Positions 17,622 to 27,810 of a stretch of 64,000 bases of DNA are shown here, piece by piece. The notes beneath the pieces are model-generated. The model did no database searches and had not been told where the DNA came from. It saw only the letters and a list, made by a program, of their open reading frames with translations. This DNA is from Gammaproteobacteria bacterium (GTDB taxonomy: Bacteria > Pseudomonadota > Gammaproteobacteria > Pseudomonadales > Azotimanducaceae): positions 1 to 64,000 of the forward strand of contig JAPPGA010000034.1 in NCBI GenBank assembly GCA_028821515.1, read 5' to 3'. A program made the position numbers and the translations under genes. Position 1 is the first letter of the stretch, and every line of letters starts with the position of its first letter.

Positions 17622-19358
17622 TCAGCCCGTGAACCAGGCGACGACTGTCCAGCAAATCGCCGCGAGGCCGGCGGCGACGGAGGCCTGGGGTATCTGCGTC
17701 TTGACATGGTCCATCAGGTCGCAGCCTGTGCATACGGAACTCAGCACGGTGGTGTCGGAGATGGGAGAACATTGATCGCCGTACACGCTGCCGTCCATGA
17801 CGGCGGCGAAACAGAGGGTCATGAAGAGCTCGGGGTGGGAGAGTTCCTGGCCGGTGGCGATGGCCCAGGCGAGCGGCATGGCGAGCGGGAAAGCCACGGC
17901 ATAGGTCCCCCAGCTTGTGCCAGTGGAAAAGGCGATGACCATGGTCATCACCTGGAGCAGCACGGGCAGCAGGAACCACGGAATGCTCTGGCCCAGCAGT
18001 TCCACGAGGTAGATGCCACCGCCGGTCTCCTGGCTGATGCCGCCGATGGTGATGGCGAGCAGGAGAATGACGGAACCCAGGACGACGCCCTTGAGGCCAT
18101 CGTGTACCCCGGAGACGAGTGCGGTAAGCGACATCCCTTTGGCCAGGGCCATCCCGGCGGCGAGTAGCAGTGCGGCGCCGAAAGCCCATTGCACGTTGGG
18201 CGAGTCGTAGATGAGGAATGTGACGATGGCTATGCCGATGAGCGTGAACAGGGGCAGGAAGAACTCGAGCACATGCGGCGAGTAGCCTTCCGGGATGTTG
18301 CTGGCCTGCAGTTCCCTTGCGCTCAGGGGTTCGGCGCCTTCGGCGTCCAGAGCCCCGGTGGTGCGCGAGCGCTCCATGGCCGCGGCCATGCGCTTGCCGA
18401 GGAAAGGTGGCTTTTCGATGCTCAGCAAAAACGTGCCGAGCACGGCGAAGATGGCGTAGAAGCAGAACGGAACGCTTGAGAAAAAGAAAGCGATACGGTC
18501 CGCCTCGGTGGCGAGAAAAGTGACCCCGCCAACGAAGATGAACGCCTGCACGTAGCCGGGCCAGGCGTTGAACGCGAGCTGCGAGGCGATGGGTGACGCG
18601 GTTGAGTCGACGATGTAGGCCAGTTCCTCGTGGCTGATGCGCTCCTTGTCGGCGATGGGCTTCACCGTGGTACCGACCAGCACCGTGCTCACTGTCCCGC
18701 CCTGGAAAAAGATGACGCCGAGGAACCACGCGACGAGCTTCGCGGTGCGCGGACCCCGGACGAAACGGACGGTGATGAACTCCGCGAAAGCCTGCGCCGC
18801 GCCGGTGCGCGACCAGATTCCCATGAGGCCGCCCAGGAGCCAAAGATAGAGGAGCAGCAGTGCGGCGGACTTTGTCGTGGCAAGGGACGGAATCAACACT
18901 TCTCCCGTCAGGTCATAGAGGCCGAGGATGAGCGCCCCGGAGGCGATGCCGCCGAGCAGCGACGACACGGGTTCCCGGGTCAGCCAGCACAGAAGCACCG
19001 CGACCAGCGGCGGCAATAGCGACCAGAACCCCCAGTGCGCCTTTGCGATGCGCTGGTGGTAGACGGTCCGCATTTGCCCGTCGCGCATCTCCTGGCTCGC
19101 GACGAACTCTTCCTTCACCGGGGGTGCCTCGCCGGACTCCTGCAACCGCATCGGGTCCAGGCTGGAGTCGGCCACAGGCACGGCGTAGAAGTAGGCAGGT
19201 TTGCCTTCGAACAGGTAGTACAGCGCGCCGGTGTCGTCCGTATGCGCGTCGATGGAGATTTCCTCCACAGTCCAGTTGGGCGAGACGTGCAAGCCGACCA
19301 AAAATGACGCGATCATCGCGACCGCGAAGACGGCGAATTTCTGCATGCCTGCCGTCAT
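17622..19358 (-). CDS. NhaC-type Na+/H+ antiporter family protein
   Basis: A 578-residue transporter with about 12 membrane helices after an N-terminal helix and an unusual ~90-residue soluble insert (residues about 25-120). The conserved core is present: WSLLPPLVAVLLCWLTREP at the domain start, FSTGTSWGTYAVAFPLAMPL and the end motif GDQCSPISDTTVLSS. This is the NhaC superfamily exchanging cytoplasmic Na+ (or organic cations) for protons. ATG 19358 is preceded by AAGGAG. An in-frame upstream extension overlaps the permease gene and is unlikely to be translated. The end motif strongly supports the assignment. Confidence 0.88.
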   Translation of the reverse strand: MTAGMQKFAVFAVAMIASFLVGLHVSPNWTVEEISIDAHTDDTGALYYLFEGKPAYFYAVPVADSSLDPMRLQESGEAPPVKEEFVASQEMRDGQMRTVYHQRIAKAHWGFWSLLPPLVAVLLCWLTREPVSSLLGGIASGALILGLYDLTGEVLIPSLATTKSAALLLLYLWLLGGLMGIWSRTGAAQAFAEFITVRFVRGPRTAKLVAWFLGVIFFQGGTVSTVLVGTTVKPIADKERISHEELAYIVDSTASPIASQLAFNAWPGYVQAFIFVGGVTFLATEADRIAFFFSSVPFCFYAIFAVLGTFLLSIEKPPFLGKRMAAAMERSRTTGALDAEGAEPLSARELQASNIPEGYSPHVLEFFLPLFTLIGIAIVTFLIYDSPNVQWAFGAALLLAAGMALAKGMSLTALVSGVHDGLKGVVLGSVILLLAITIGGISQETGGGIYLVELLGQSIPWFLLPVLLQVMTMVIAFSTGTSWGTYAVAFPLAMPLAWAIATGQELSHPELFMTLCFAAVMDGSVYGDQCSPISDTTVLSSVCTGCDLMDHVKTQIPQASVAAGLAAICWTVVAWFTG

Positions 19359-19416
19359 GGGGGTGTAACTCCTTTTTCCAGGGATCTCCGCTCGCGGCGG
19401 GTCGCGTTCAGGTGGC

Positions 19417-20667
19417 TCAACCGAGCCGCATCCGCTCGACACCCACCAGTCGATCATAGAGGAAATACAGCGCGATCACGCAGACGAGCAGGATTCCGCC
19501 GAGCGCCGCGGCGAGTCCCCAGTTGAGAGACTGCTGCATGTGGTAGGCGATCATGTTGGATATGAGTTGACCGGTGCGGCCGCCGACAAGGGCTGGCGTG
19601 ATGTAGTAGCCGATGGCGAGGATGAATACGAGCAGCGATCCCGCGCTGACCCCGGGAAGGGTCTGGGGCCAGTAAACTCGTACGAACGCCTGCGGGAAGC
19701 TCGCCCCCAGGGCCTCTGCGGCACGCATGTACTGGGGTGGTATCGTGCGCATGATCGAGTACAGCGGCAGCACCATGAACGGCAACAGTACGTGGGTCAT
19801 CGCGACCACCGTGCCGGTCATGTTGTAGATCATCGAGAGACGTTCGTCGTCGCCGATCAACCCGACCGTCACCAGGATGTCGTTCACCACCCCCTGGGAC
19901 TGCAGCAGGACGATCCAGGACGTGGTGCGCACGAGCAGGGATGTCCAGAACGGGACCAGCACGAGCAGCAGCAGCAGATTCGCGCGCCCGGGCGGCGCCT
20001 GCGCGATGAAGTACGCGATGGGATAGCCGAGCACCAGGCATAGCGCCGTGATGCCGAGGCTGACGATGAGCGTGCGTGTCAGGAGCGGGACGTAGATGCG
20101 CAGTTCAGGTGGTTGCGGAACGATCTCGCCTTTGATCCCGCGATCGAGGTCCAGTGCGTGCAGGTAGTGTCTCGGCGTATATCGCTCGCCGGCGCGGCGA
20201 ATGGCGAGCCAGGTTGTGATCTCGCTCCAGGCATCATCGAGACCGACCATCAGGTCGCGGCATGGCGTCCCTGCTTCGGCTGCGGGTGGACCGGTCAGGA
20301 AGCAGGGGTCGCCGGCGGATTCGGCCAGATTCTCCAGTCTGCGGGCACTCCGCGTGATGACGCTGCGCAGCCCTCCCTGGACCCGGTTGATGCGGGTTGC
20401 GACCCGTCCCAGCGCACGGGTCTCCCGCGCAGCCACGAACTCGTGGGCGGCGGCCTGGAATACGCGCTCGCCGGGCGTCCCATCCCCGTCCCAGTCGGCC
20501 AGCGCGCGGATCGTTTCAGGGATCGCGTCCGCGACCACGGGTTCCTGGACGCTGCGCATCAACATCGCACCGAGGGGAGCGATGAAGGTCACGCCGATGA
20601 ACGCGAGCAACGGAAGCACAAGTGCCCAGGCGCGCAACCCGGCGTCGTTTCGGCTGATGCGTGGCAT
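19417..20667 (-). CDS. PotB-like ABC transporter permease (orphan)
   Basis: A 416-residue inner-membrane permease of the spermidine/putrescine (PotB/PotH) type. After one N-terminal helix comes an unusually long ~150-residue insert, then the usual five helices. The EAA coupling loop is visible as MRAAEALGASFPQAFVRVYWP. ABC importers of this class need PotC, an ATPase and a binding protein, and none is adjacent. The flanking genes are a TonB receptor 12 bases upstream and an NhaC-type antiporter downstream. Start is ATG 20667 (GTG one codon earlier is possible). Confidence 0.85.
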   Translation of the reverse strand: MPRISRNDAGLRAWALVLPLLAFIGVTFIAPLGAMLMRSVQEPVVADAIPETIRALADWDGDGTPGERVFQAAAHEFVAARETRALGRVATRINRVQGGLRSVITRSARRLENLAESAGDPCFLTGPPAAEAGTPCRDLMVGLDDAWSEITTWLAIRRAGERYTPRHYLHALDLDRGIKGEIVPQPPELRIYVPLLTRTLIVSLGITALCLVLGYPIAYFIAQAPPGRANLLLLLVLVPFWTSLLVRTTSWIVLLQSQGVVNDILVTVGLIGDDERLSMIYNMTGTVVAMTHVLLPFMVLPLYSIMRTIPPQYMRAAEALGASFPQAFVRVYWPQTLPGVSAGSLLVFILAIGYYITPALVGGRTGQLISNMIAYHMQQSLNWGLAAALGGILLVCVIALYFLYDRLVGVERMRLG

Positions 20668-20679
20668 CACTGGCAGCTG

Positions 20680-23184
20680 CTACAGGTTCACCCCAAGGTG
20701 CACATAATAGCTGCCGCCGTTGAAACCGGCCGGATGATTCAGCGGAAAGTCGGCGCCATAGTAGCCGGACAGGCCAGCGAACTGGTGCATGGCGGGTTGT
20801 TCGTCGAACAGGTTCCTGACGCCGAAAGCAATCTCGTACGCAGCGGAAAACGCCCGGGTCAGTTCCGCGTCCACGACGCGCATCGAAGGTGTGGTGATGC
20901 CGATGGACTCGCTATTGAACAGGTGCTCGTACACGTCGCCGTAATGGTTCATCCGAAGCCAGCCACGCCAGTTGCCCCGGACGTAGTCGACGGTGACGCT
21001 CACGCGGTTTTCGGGCAGGCCGTCTTCCAGTTCTTTCTCGCTGGCAAGCGACAGCGTGGCGCCTCGGTCGATGACATCCGTGCGCGTCACGTTGCCCGCG
21101 AGAGCGAGGTTGACCCGTCCCCCGATCCAGTCGAAGCCCGTCTGGGCCGTCAGGTCCAGGCCGGTGGTTTCCGTATCGATGTCGTTCACGAAGAAGGACA
21201 CTGCGGTAACGGTTCCGGCGCCGACGAACCCGGCCGCGATGAGATCCATCCGGTCCTGGGCGCTCAGGCTCTGCTGGGTCAGCGCGATCCGACCGTCCAC
21301 GTCAATTCGGAACCAGTCCAGCGTGACGTCTACCTGGCCAAGCGAGAAGAGGGCCCCGATGCCCCAGTGCACAGACTCTTCCGGTGACAACTGCTGGCCG
21401 CCCTTGAGCATGGCCAACGGATCTGTCGGCGGCAGGGTGAGAGACTCCGTCAACTGACCATCCACGATCACCGTGGCGGCGCGTCGAAGACTGCTCTGCC
21501 CGATGGACGGAGCGCGAAAACCCGTGCCGATCGCGACCCGCACGGCAAGGCCGTCTGCAACGTCGAAACGGCTCGCCAGTTTGCCGTTTGCCGTGCTGCC
21601 GAAGTCGCTGAACCGCTCGTATCGTAGTGCCGCGTCCGCGAGCCACAGCTCGGTCATGTCGACCGACAGATCGACGTATGCGGATACGCTTTCCCGGTTG
21701 AACTTGCCGGCAACGTCGGCGCTGAAGCCCTGAAAGCCGTTGGATCCGACCGAGAAACCCTGATTCTCGAAGCCACCAGGCGCCCAGGATTCCGTATCGC
21801 CGGCGACCATCTCAAAGACTTCCTTGTGATGCTGCGCGCCGAACGCCACGTTGAGGTCGGAAGCCGCACCGACATCCACCGGCCACGTAAAGTCCGCATT
21901 GGCAAGGCGTTCGAACTGAATCTGCGAGCCGAGATCGAACGCTACTGGCGTGTTCGGGCCATATGACGCGTTGACGGTGTTGCGTATGCGATAGACGATC
22001 TCGTTGCGTCCCGCGGATACGCTGAAGTCGTAGTTGAGGCCGCCCGTACGGGTGCCGCGCCAGCCGGCGGCGAGGGATGCGTCGCCGACTTCGCCGCCGA
22101 AGCGGGGCGTGAACCCTCCGGGAAACCATTGGGTGAACACAAAGCAGTTCGGATCAGCCATGACGGCATTTCGAGCGTCGGGGTCTGCAAGGCCGCCACC
22201 GACGGGTACCTTTCGACAGGGCATGTCGTCATCCGGCGTCAGGTCGGCGACCAGCAGATTGTCCCCGGAGGCATCTGCGAACACGCCCTTGCGGGTATTC
22301 GGATTGCGGTAGTAGAAACTGCCATCGACTTCGCGTGCCGACCAGATTCCGAAGCCGTACAGGTCGCCGATTCCAGTCTGCATGGCGGCGTTCACGAGAA
22401 CCTTGAAGTCGCCCTCGATGTCTGGAGATCCCCAGATCACGACGGGATCCGCGATGTCGGTATAGCCGTTTTCGACCAGGTAGGTGGCCTGCGGATCCTG
22501 GGAGCCTCGGCTCGTCGGTGCGCTGTCCTTGAGTTCGAAGCTCATTGTGGCGAAGCCATCGCTTCCGACATTGGTGCCGAAAGCACCGGAGAGCATGATC
22601 TGGTCGCCGTCGCCGACGAAGGTCGAACCGTACTGCGCCTGCAGGCGCCGGGCATCAGGATCGTCTTCGAGAACGAAGTTCATTACGCCAGCCACGGCAT
22701 CTGAGCCGTACTGCGCGGATGCGCCGTTACGCAAGACTTCGACCTGTTTCAGCGCGATCCCCGCGAGCGGCACGATATCGACCGCCTGCGCGCCCTTGTT
22801 GATGCCCGACACGAACTCGCCGATGACGGCCCCCCGGTGACGGCGCTTGCCGTTGACCAGAACCAGCGTGTTGTCCGCGGGCAGTCCGCGCATATTGGCC
22901 GGCCGAATCAGTGTCGCGGCATCGCTGATGGGTTCGCGGGCGACGTTGTAGGACGGTACCAGGGAGGCGAGCGTGTCGAGGATGTCGCCATCACCCTGGG
23001 CGTTCAGCCTTTCGGCATCGAGTACATCGACGGGAACGGCCAGACCGTGAACGTCGCGCGAGGCGCGCCGGGTCCCGACGACCACCACTTCCTCAATCGC
23101 CACTTCGCCCGATCCGTTGGGTGCCTGGCCATGGGCAGGAGAGATAGCGAGGGAAAACACAACAGCCTGAGCAATCCGGCACAT
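20680..23184 (-). CDS. TonB-dependent outer-membrane receptor
   Basis: An 834-residue ligand-gated porin. It has a signal peptide (about 1-20), a TonB-box-like EEVVVVGTRR, and a plug domain with VLVNGKRRHRG and VEVLRNGASAQYGSDAVAGV. A long 22-strand barrel follows, ending in an aromatic-rich YYVHLGVNL. The plug type matches the large family of iron or carbohydrate receptors seen in Xanthomonas-like and marine gammaproteobacteria. ATG 23184 is preceded by GGGGAG. It is divergent from miaB and probably drives the permease gene downstream. The ligand is unknown. Confidence 0.9.
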   Translation of the reverse strand: MCRIAQAVVFSLAISPAHGQAPNGSGEVAIEEVVVVGTRRASRDVHGLAVPVDVLDAERLNAQGDGDILDTLASLVPSYNVAREPISDAATLIRPANMRGLPADNTLVLVNGKRRHRGAVIGEFVSGINKGAQAVDIVPLAGIALKQVEVLRNGASAQYGSDAVAGVMNFVLEDDPDARRLQAQYGSTFVGDGDQIMLSGAFGTNVGSDGFATMSFELKDSAPTSRGSQDPQATYLVENGYTDIADPVVIWGSPDIEGDFKVLVNAAMQTGIGDLYGFGIWSAREVDGSFYYRNPNTRKGVFADASGDNLLVADLTPDDDMPCRKVPVGGGLADPDARNAVMADPNCFVFTQWFPGGFTPRFGGEVGDASLAAGWRGTRTGGLNYDFSVSAGRNEIVYRIRNTVNASYGPNTPVAFDLGSQIQFERLANADFTWPVDVGAASDLNVAFGAQHHKEVFEMVAGDTESWAPGGFENQGFSVGSNGFQGFSADVAGKFNRESVSAYVDLSVDMTELWLADAALRYERFSDFGSTANGKLASRFDVADGLAVRVAIGTGFRAPSIGQSSLRRAATVIVDGQLTESLTLPPTDPLAMLKGGQQLSPEESVHWGIGALFSLGQVDVTLDWFRIDVDGRIALTQQSLSAQDRMDLIAAGFVGAGTVTAVSFFVNDIDTETTGLDLTAQTGFDWIGGRVNLALAGNVTRTDVIDRGATLSLASEKELEDGLPENRVSVTVDYVRGNWRGWLRMNHYGDVYEHLFNSESIGITTPSMRVVDAELTRAFSAAYEIAFGVRNLFDEQPAMHQFAGLSGYYGADFPLNHPAGFNGGSYYVHLGVNL

Positions 23185-23327
23185 AGACGCGCTCCCCAAG
23201 CGATTGATATTCCTTGATTGTAGCGACGGCCATAGGCCGCAGCCCGCGCTATAGGAAATCGGTATGGTTGGCCACTTTGGGCTGTTCCGCCAGTGCTCAA
23301 GATGTGTTCCAATGCCGCATCCGAGCG

Positions 23328-24713
23328 ATGGTGGAGAGGGACATCAAGTTCCACATCAAAACCCACGGCTGCCAGATGAACGTCTACGACTCGTCGCGGA
23401 TGGCCGACCTGCTGCGCGACAGCCACGGCGCCGTGGCGGTGGAGGATCCGGGCGAGGCCGACGTGCTGCTGCTGAACACCTGCTCGATCCGGGAGAAGGC
23501 GCAGGAAAAGGTCTTTCACCAGCTTGGCCGCTGGAAACAGCTCAAGGCCCGGCGGCCGCACGTGCTGATCGGCGTGGGCGGTTGCGTCGCGAGCCAGGAG
23601 GGCGATGCCATTAGTGCCCGGGCACCGTATGTGGATGTGGTATTCGGCCCGCAGACGCTGCACCGGCTGCCTGAACTTCTCGATGCCGCCGAGCGCTCGA
23701 AGCGGACGGTCGTCGACATCAGCTTTCCGGAGATCGAGAAGTTCGACCGCCTGCCGGAACCCCGCGCGGAAGGCCCGTCCGCCTTCGTGTCGGTGATGGA
23801 AGGATGCAGCAAGTACTGCACTTTCTGCGTCGTCCCGTACACCCGCGGCGAGGAGGTGAGCCGTCCCGTAGAAGACGTCATGACCGAGGTCATCGCACTG
23901 AGCCGCCAGGGCGTGCGCGAGATCAATTTCCTCGGCCAGAACGTCAACGCGTACCGTGGTGCCATCGGGGGCGGCACGGCCGACCTGGCGGAACTCATTC
24001 TTTACGCATCTGAAATCGATGGCATCGACCGCATCCGGTTCACGACGTCCCACCCGGTGGAGTTCGGTGACACGCTGATCGAAGCCTACCGGGACATTCC
24101 GGAACTCGTCAGCCACCTTCACCTGCCGGTCCAGGCCGGGTCGGACCGGGTCCTCGCATTGATGAAACGGGGCCACACGGTGCTTGAGTACAAGCAGAAG
24201 ATTCGGCGCCTGCGAGAGGCGCGTCCGGGCATCGCGCTGTCCTCGGACTTCATCGTCGGGTTTCCGGGCGAGAGCGACCGTGATTTCGAGCAGACGCTCG
24301 CCCTAGTCGAGGAACTCAACTACGACATCTCATTCAGCTTCATATACAGCCCGCGGCCTGGGACGCCTGCGGCGAGTCTGCCGGACGGGACGCCGGCGAG
24401 CGTCAAGCGGCATCGCCTGGCGATTCTCCAGGATCTCCTGCGCCGCCAGGCGCATGCGCATGCCCAGGCGATGGTCGGTAGCGTACAGCGCGTGCTGGTG
24501 ACCGGGCGGTCAAAGCGCGATCCCGGCCAACTCCAGGGGCGCACAGAGAACAACCGCGTCGTGAACTTCCGCGCCGCCGACGCCTTGACCGGCGAATTTA
24601 CCGACGTGCACATCGACGAAGCCCTGCCGAACTCGCTCCGCGGCGTCCTCGTCCATGCGTCCGTTGACACGGTGAGGCGGGCCGATATGCTTGCTCCCGG
24701 GGCACGGACATAA
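23328..24713 (+). CDS. miaB: tRNA-2-methylthio-N6-dimethylallyladenosine synthase MiaB
   Basis: Radical-SAM methylthiotransferase that thiolates i6A37 of tRNAs. The 461-residue protein carries the N-terminal cluster cysteines ([31 protein letters not shown]), the radical-SAM CxxxCxxC ([18 protein letters not shown]) and a C-terminal TRAM domain. Start ATG 23328 matches the family length; the open frame continues upstream but is not family-like. It heads the conserved gammaproteobacterial run miaB-phoH-ybeY-lnt-leuS-lptE-holA. Confidence 0.96.
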   Translation: MVERDIKFHIKTHGCQMNVYDSSRMADLLRDSHGAVAVEDPGEADVLLLNTCSIREKAQEKVFHQLGRWKQLKARRPHVLIGVGGCVASQEGDAISARAPYVDVVFGPQTLHRLPELLDAAERSKRTVVDISFPEIEKFDRLPEPRAEGPSAFVSVMEGCSKYCTFCVVPYTRGEEVSRPVEDVMTEVIALSRQGVREINFLGQNVNAYRGAIGGGTADLAELILYASEIDGIDRIRFTTSHPVEFGDTLIEAYRDIPELVSHLHLPVQAGSDRVLALMKRGHTVLEYKQKIRRLREARPGIALSSDFIVGFPGESDRDFEQTLALVEELNYDISFSFIYSPRPGTPAASLPDGTPASVKRHRLAILQDLLRRQAHAHAQAMVGSVQRVLVTGRSKRDPGQLQGRTENNRVVNFRAADALTGEFTDVHIDEALPNSLRGVLVHASVDTVRRADMLAPGART

Positions 24714-24720
24714 GGCACTC

Positions 24721-25752
24721 TTGAGCGACGATCCATCGCCGGTGGTGGCACTCACCACGCACGTCAACCTGGAACCCAACGATACGCGCCGGTTGGCGGC
24801 CTTGTGCGGTCCGTTGGACCAGAACCTGAAGCAACTGGAAACGAGGCTCGGGATTCGGATCAAGAATCGCGGCAACCAGTTCCAGATCAGTGGGCCCAGG
24901 ATGCGGGTTCGCGCCGCCCGCGCATTGCTTTCGGAACTCTACGTCGAAACGAAAGGATCGGACGTTATCGCGCCGGACACCGTGCATCTCTACCTTCAGG
25001 AGTCCGGCGTCGAGGAACTCCTGGCGGACGGCGAAGCCGTCGAGCATCGCCCACTCATCCGTACCCGGCGCAACACCGTCAAGCCCCGGGGCGGCAACCA
25101 GCAGAATTACGTCGAGTTGATCCGGTCGTGCGACGTGAACTTCGGCGTCGGGCCGGCGGGCACCGGCAAGACCTATCTCGCTGTCGCCTGCGCCGTGGAG
25201 GCGCTGGAGAACCAGGAAGTGCGCCGCATAGTGCTGGTGAGACCGGCGGTGGAGGCGGGCGAGAAACTCGGGTTTCTACCGGGAGACCTCGCGCAGAAGA
25301 TCGATCCGTACCTGCGGCCGCTCTACGACGCGCTCTACGAGATGCTCGGGATGGATCGCGTGGACAGGTACATCGAGCGCAACGTCATCGAGGTCGCCCC
25401 GCTTGCCTACATGCGCGGACGCACCCTGAATAACGCCTTCATCATCCTGGACGAGAGCCAGAACACGACCATCGAGCAGATGAAGATGTTCCTGACACGA
25501 ATCGGTTTTGGCTCCACTGCGGTCATCACCGGGGACATTACGCAGATCGACCTGGCGGGAGAGCGTTCCGGCCTGGTGCACGTGCTGAACGTCCTGAAGG
25601 AGGTGGAGGGCCTGAGCTTCACTCGTTTCGGATCGAAGGATGTCGTCCGCCATCCGGTCGTGCAGCGTATCGTCGAAGCGTACGCCCGGGACGACGCGAG
25701 AAAGCGCGGTGGGCAGGACGGCGGACAGGACAAGCGAGGCGGGGCGGCGTGA
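24721..25752 (+). CDS. ybeZ: PhoH-like ATPase (YbeZ)
   Basis: A 343-residue P-loop protein of the PhoH/YbeZ family that works with YbeY in ribosome quality control and 16S processing. Walker A is [11 protein letters not shown], the Walker B region is [11 protein letters not shown], and a sensor segment is [11 protein letters not shown]. An N-terminal KH-like region occupies about residues 1-100. The start is TTG 24721 with AAGG upstream; a TTG at 24691 overlapping miaB is the alternative. It overlaps ybeY by four bases (GTGA). Confidence 0.94.
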   Translation: MSDDPSPVVALTTHVNLEPNDTRRLAALCGPLDQNLKQLETRLGIRIKNRGNQFQISGPRMRVRAARALLSELYVETKGSDVIAPDTVHLYLQESGVEELLADGEAVEHRPLIRTRRNTVKPRGGNQQNYVELIRSCDVNFGVGPAGTGKTYLAVACAVEALENQEVRRIVLVRPAVEAGEKLGFLPGDLAQKIDPYLRPLYDALYEMLGMDRVDRYIERNVIEVAPLAYMRGRTLNNAFIILDESQNTTIEQMKMFLTRIGFGSTAVITGDITQIDLAGERSGLVHVLNVLKEVEGLSFTRFGSKDVVRHPVVQRIVEAYARDDARKRGGQDGGQDKRGGAA

Positions 25753-26219
25753 ATGCCGCCACAACGCGTGACGCTCCGGAGTTGCCCCGGATCGATGTAC
25801 AGGTCGCGGCGTCACCGTCGCCTTCCGGCAACGCCTTGATGGCCTGGGCCAGGGCCGCCCTGGCGGACGACGGCCGCAGGCTCTGTATTCGCGTGGTCGA
25901 TGAGAACGAGGCACGGGAGCTGAACGCGCGTTTTCGCGACCGCGTCGAGTCCACGAACGTGCTTTCGTTTCCGGCGGAACTTCCCGATGTCCTGGGGGAT
26001 GTCGCGGTGTGTGCGCCTGTGGTCGCACGCGAGGCGAAGGCGCAGCACAAGTCGGTCGATGCGCACTTCGCGCACATGGTCGTCCACGGCGTACTGCATC
26101 TCAGGGGCATGGACCACGGTACCGAGGCGCAGGCGCGGGAGATGGAGGCGGCCGAAATCGAAATCCTGCGTGCATTCGGCTTTGGCGACCCTTACAGCGC
26201 TGCGGTCGACGCATGCTGA
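25749..26219 (+). CDS. ybeY: Endoribonuclease YbeY
   Basis: A 156-residue zinc endoribonuclease for 16S rRNA 3'-end maturation. The metal-binding signature is intact: HGVLHLRGMDH gives the three histidines. The upstream NVLSFP segment is also conserved. The GTG start overlaps the ybeZ stop. In most gammaproteobacteria corC/ybeX follows; here the next gene is lnt, so corC is missing from this operon. Confidence 0.95.
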   Translation: MNAATTRDAPELPRIDVQVAASPSPSGNALMAWARAALADDGRRLCIRVVDENEARELNARFRDRVESTNVLSFPAELPDVLGDVAVCAPVVAREAKAQHKSVDAHFAHMVVHGVLHLRGMDHGTEAQAREMEAAEIEILRAFGFGDPYSAAVDAC

Positions 26220-27810
26220 ACAGCTTCAAGCCAGAACAGGGCCCGGTCTGACGACCCCGACGGACCAGGAGAAACGCGAGGGCGGCCGCAGATTCCCGCT
26301 CGCCAGAATCATCGAGGCGATCTTTACCCGTCCCGCCGCCCGCCATGCCCGTCCCGCAGCGAGCCTTGCGGCGGGTGCCCTGCTGCCTTTCGGGCTTGCC
26401 CCCTACGACCTCTGGCCGCTCACACTGGTTTCCGCGGCCGGGTTGTATTGGGTGCTGACCCGCGAGAGCGCCAGGCCGTTACTCGACGGCTGGCTGTTCG
26501 GAGTCGGGAAGTACGGGCTTGGCGCTTCCTGGATCTATGTGAGCATAAACGTGTACGGGGATGCTGCGCCGCTGTTGGCGGGATTCCTGGTTGCCGTGTT
26601 CGTCGCGGGCATGGCGCTCTTCCACGCTGCGGCAGCATGGCTCTTCGTGCGCCTGCGTCCGCGGAACGCGACCGTCGGCGCGGTCTGGTTCGCAACGGTC
26701 TGGGTGCTGCTTGAGTGGCTCCTTACCTGGTTCCTTACGGGGTTCCCCTGGCTGTTCGCCGGTTACGCGATGCTCGATACGCCGCTCGAGGTGCTGGCCC
26801 CCGTGGGCGGGGTGCTGCTGGTGAGCTTTGCGGCAGTGCTGACTGCGGCGTGCCTGGTCTCCTGGCGAAGCTGGATATCCTGTACCTTGGCCGCGGTGCC
26901 CTGGATCGCCGCCTGGCTCATCGCCAGCCTGACCTGGACCGAAACCGGCCAGGCGCACCGGGTCGCGCTGGTGCAGGGCGACATTCCCCAGGAAATAAAG
27001 TGGCAGCCCGATGCGGGAATGACCTTCGAGCGCTATGCGTCGTTGTCAGGGCCGTTCTGGGACCGCGATCTCGTTGTCTGGTCGGAAGCCGTCCTATACG
27101 CCGGTACCGGGGGCGCCCGGGAGTTTCTTGCTGCGATGTCGGCGCGCGCCGAGGGCGCTCTCCTGCTTGGTGTCGCGACGCGGGAGGAAGAGCCCGGAGG
27201 CGCGATGTACTACAACGCGGCGATGGCCACCGGTGCGGGAAGCGGCCTTTACCGGAAGCAGCGCCTGGTGCCGTTTGGAGACTACGTACCGTTTCAGGGC
27301 GTACTGCGTGGCCTTATCGGGTTTTTCGATCTGCCCATGTCGTCCTTGAGCCCCGGCGAGTCGGGACAGCCACCGCTGCGCGGCGCGAACGGCATCGCGC
27401 TGGGCATGGCGATCTGTTACGAAATCGCCTACCCGGAGTTGGTGCGGGAACAGGCAAAAGGGGCGGATGCACTGGTCACGATAAGTAACGACACCTGGTT
27501 CGGAGAATCCATCGGGCCGCTGCAACACATACAGATCGCCCGCATGCGGGCGCTGGAGAACGGCCGTTACGTGCTGCGGGCGACAAACAACGGGGTCACC
27601 GCCATAGTCGACGGGAGGGGCCGGGTCACGGCTGCACTGCCGCAGTTCGAGCCGGGGGTGTTGGCCGGCGAGTTCCATCGGATGAGCGGTACAACGCCGT
27701 TCGCCCGGTTCGGTTCGATGCTGGTCGTTACACCGTTGATCCTGTTTCTCGCCGCCGTTGTTGGTGGTAGGGTTGCGGCCCGATTTTCCAGTAACGGCAA
27801 CGCACCGTGA
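26170..27810 (+). CDS. lnt: Apolipoprotein N-acyltransferase Lnt
   Basis: Inner-membrane enzyme that N-acylates lipoproteins as the last maturation step. Membrane helices fill about the first 200 residues, followed by a nitrilase-fold domain. Its Glu-Lys-Cys triad is visible in VVWSEAVLY, YRKQRLVPFGDYVPF and GMAICYEIAYPE. The start is unclear: between the ybeY stop (26219) and the first helix the frame has no ATG, GTG or TTG. GTG 26170 or TTG 26182 inside ybeY, or a non-standard CTG at 26248, must be used. The end overlaps leuS (GTGA). Confidence 0.88.
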   Translation: MHSALATLTALRSTHAEQLQARTGPGLTTPTDQEKREGGRRFPLARIIEAIFTRPAARHARPAASLAAGALLPFGLAPYDLWPLTLVSAAGLYWVLTRESARPLLDGWLFGVGKYGLGASWIYVSINVYGDAAPLLAGFLVAVFVAGMALFHAAAAWLFVRLRPRNATVGAVWFATVWVLLEWLLTWFLTGFPWLFAGYAMLDTPLEVLAPVGGVLLVSFAAVLTAACLVSWRSWISCTLAAVPWIAAWLIASLTWTETGQAHRVALVQGDIPQEIKWQPDAGMTFERYASLSGPFWDRDLVVWSEAVLYAGTGGAREFLAAMSARAEGALLLGVATREEEPGGAMYYNAAMATGAGSGLYRKQRLVPFGDYVPFQGVLRGLIGFFDLPMSSLSPGESGQPPLRGANGIALGMAICYEIAYPELVREQAKGADALVTISNDTWFGESIGPLQHIQIARMRALENGRYVLRATNNGVTAIVDGRGRVTAALPQFEPGVLAGEFHRMSGTTPFARFGSMLVVTPLILFLAAVVGGRVAARFSSNGNAP

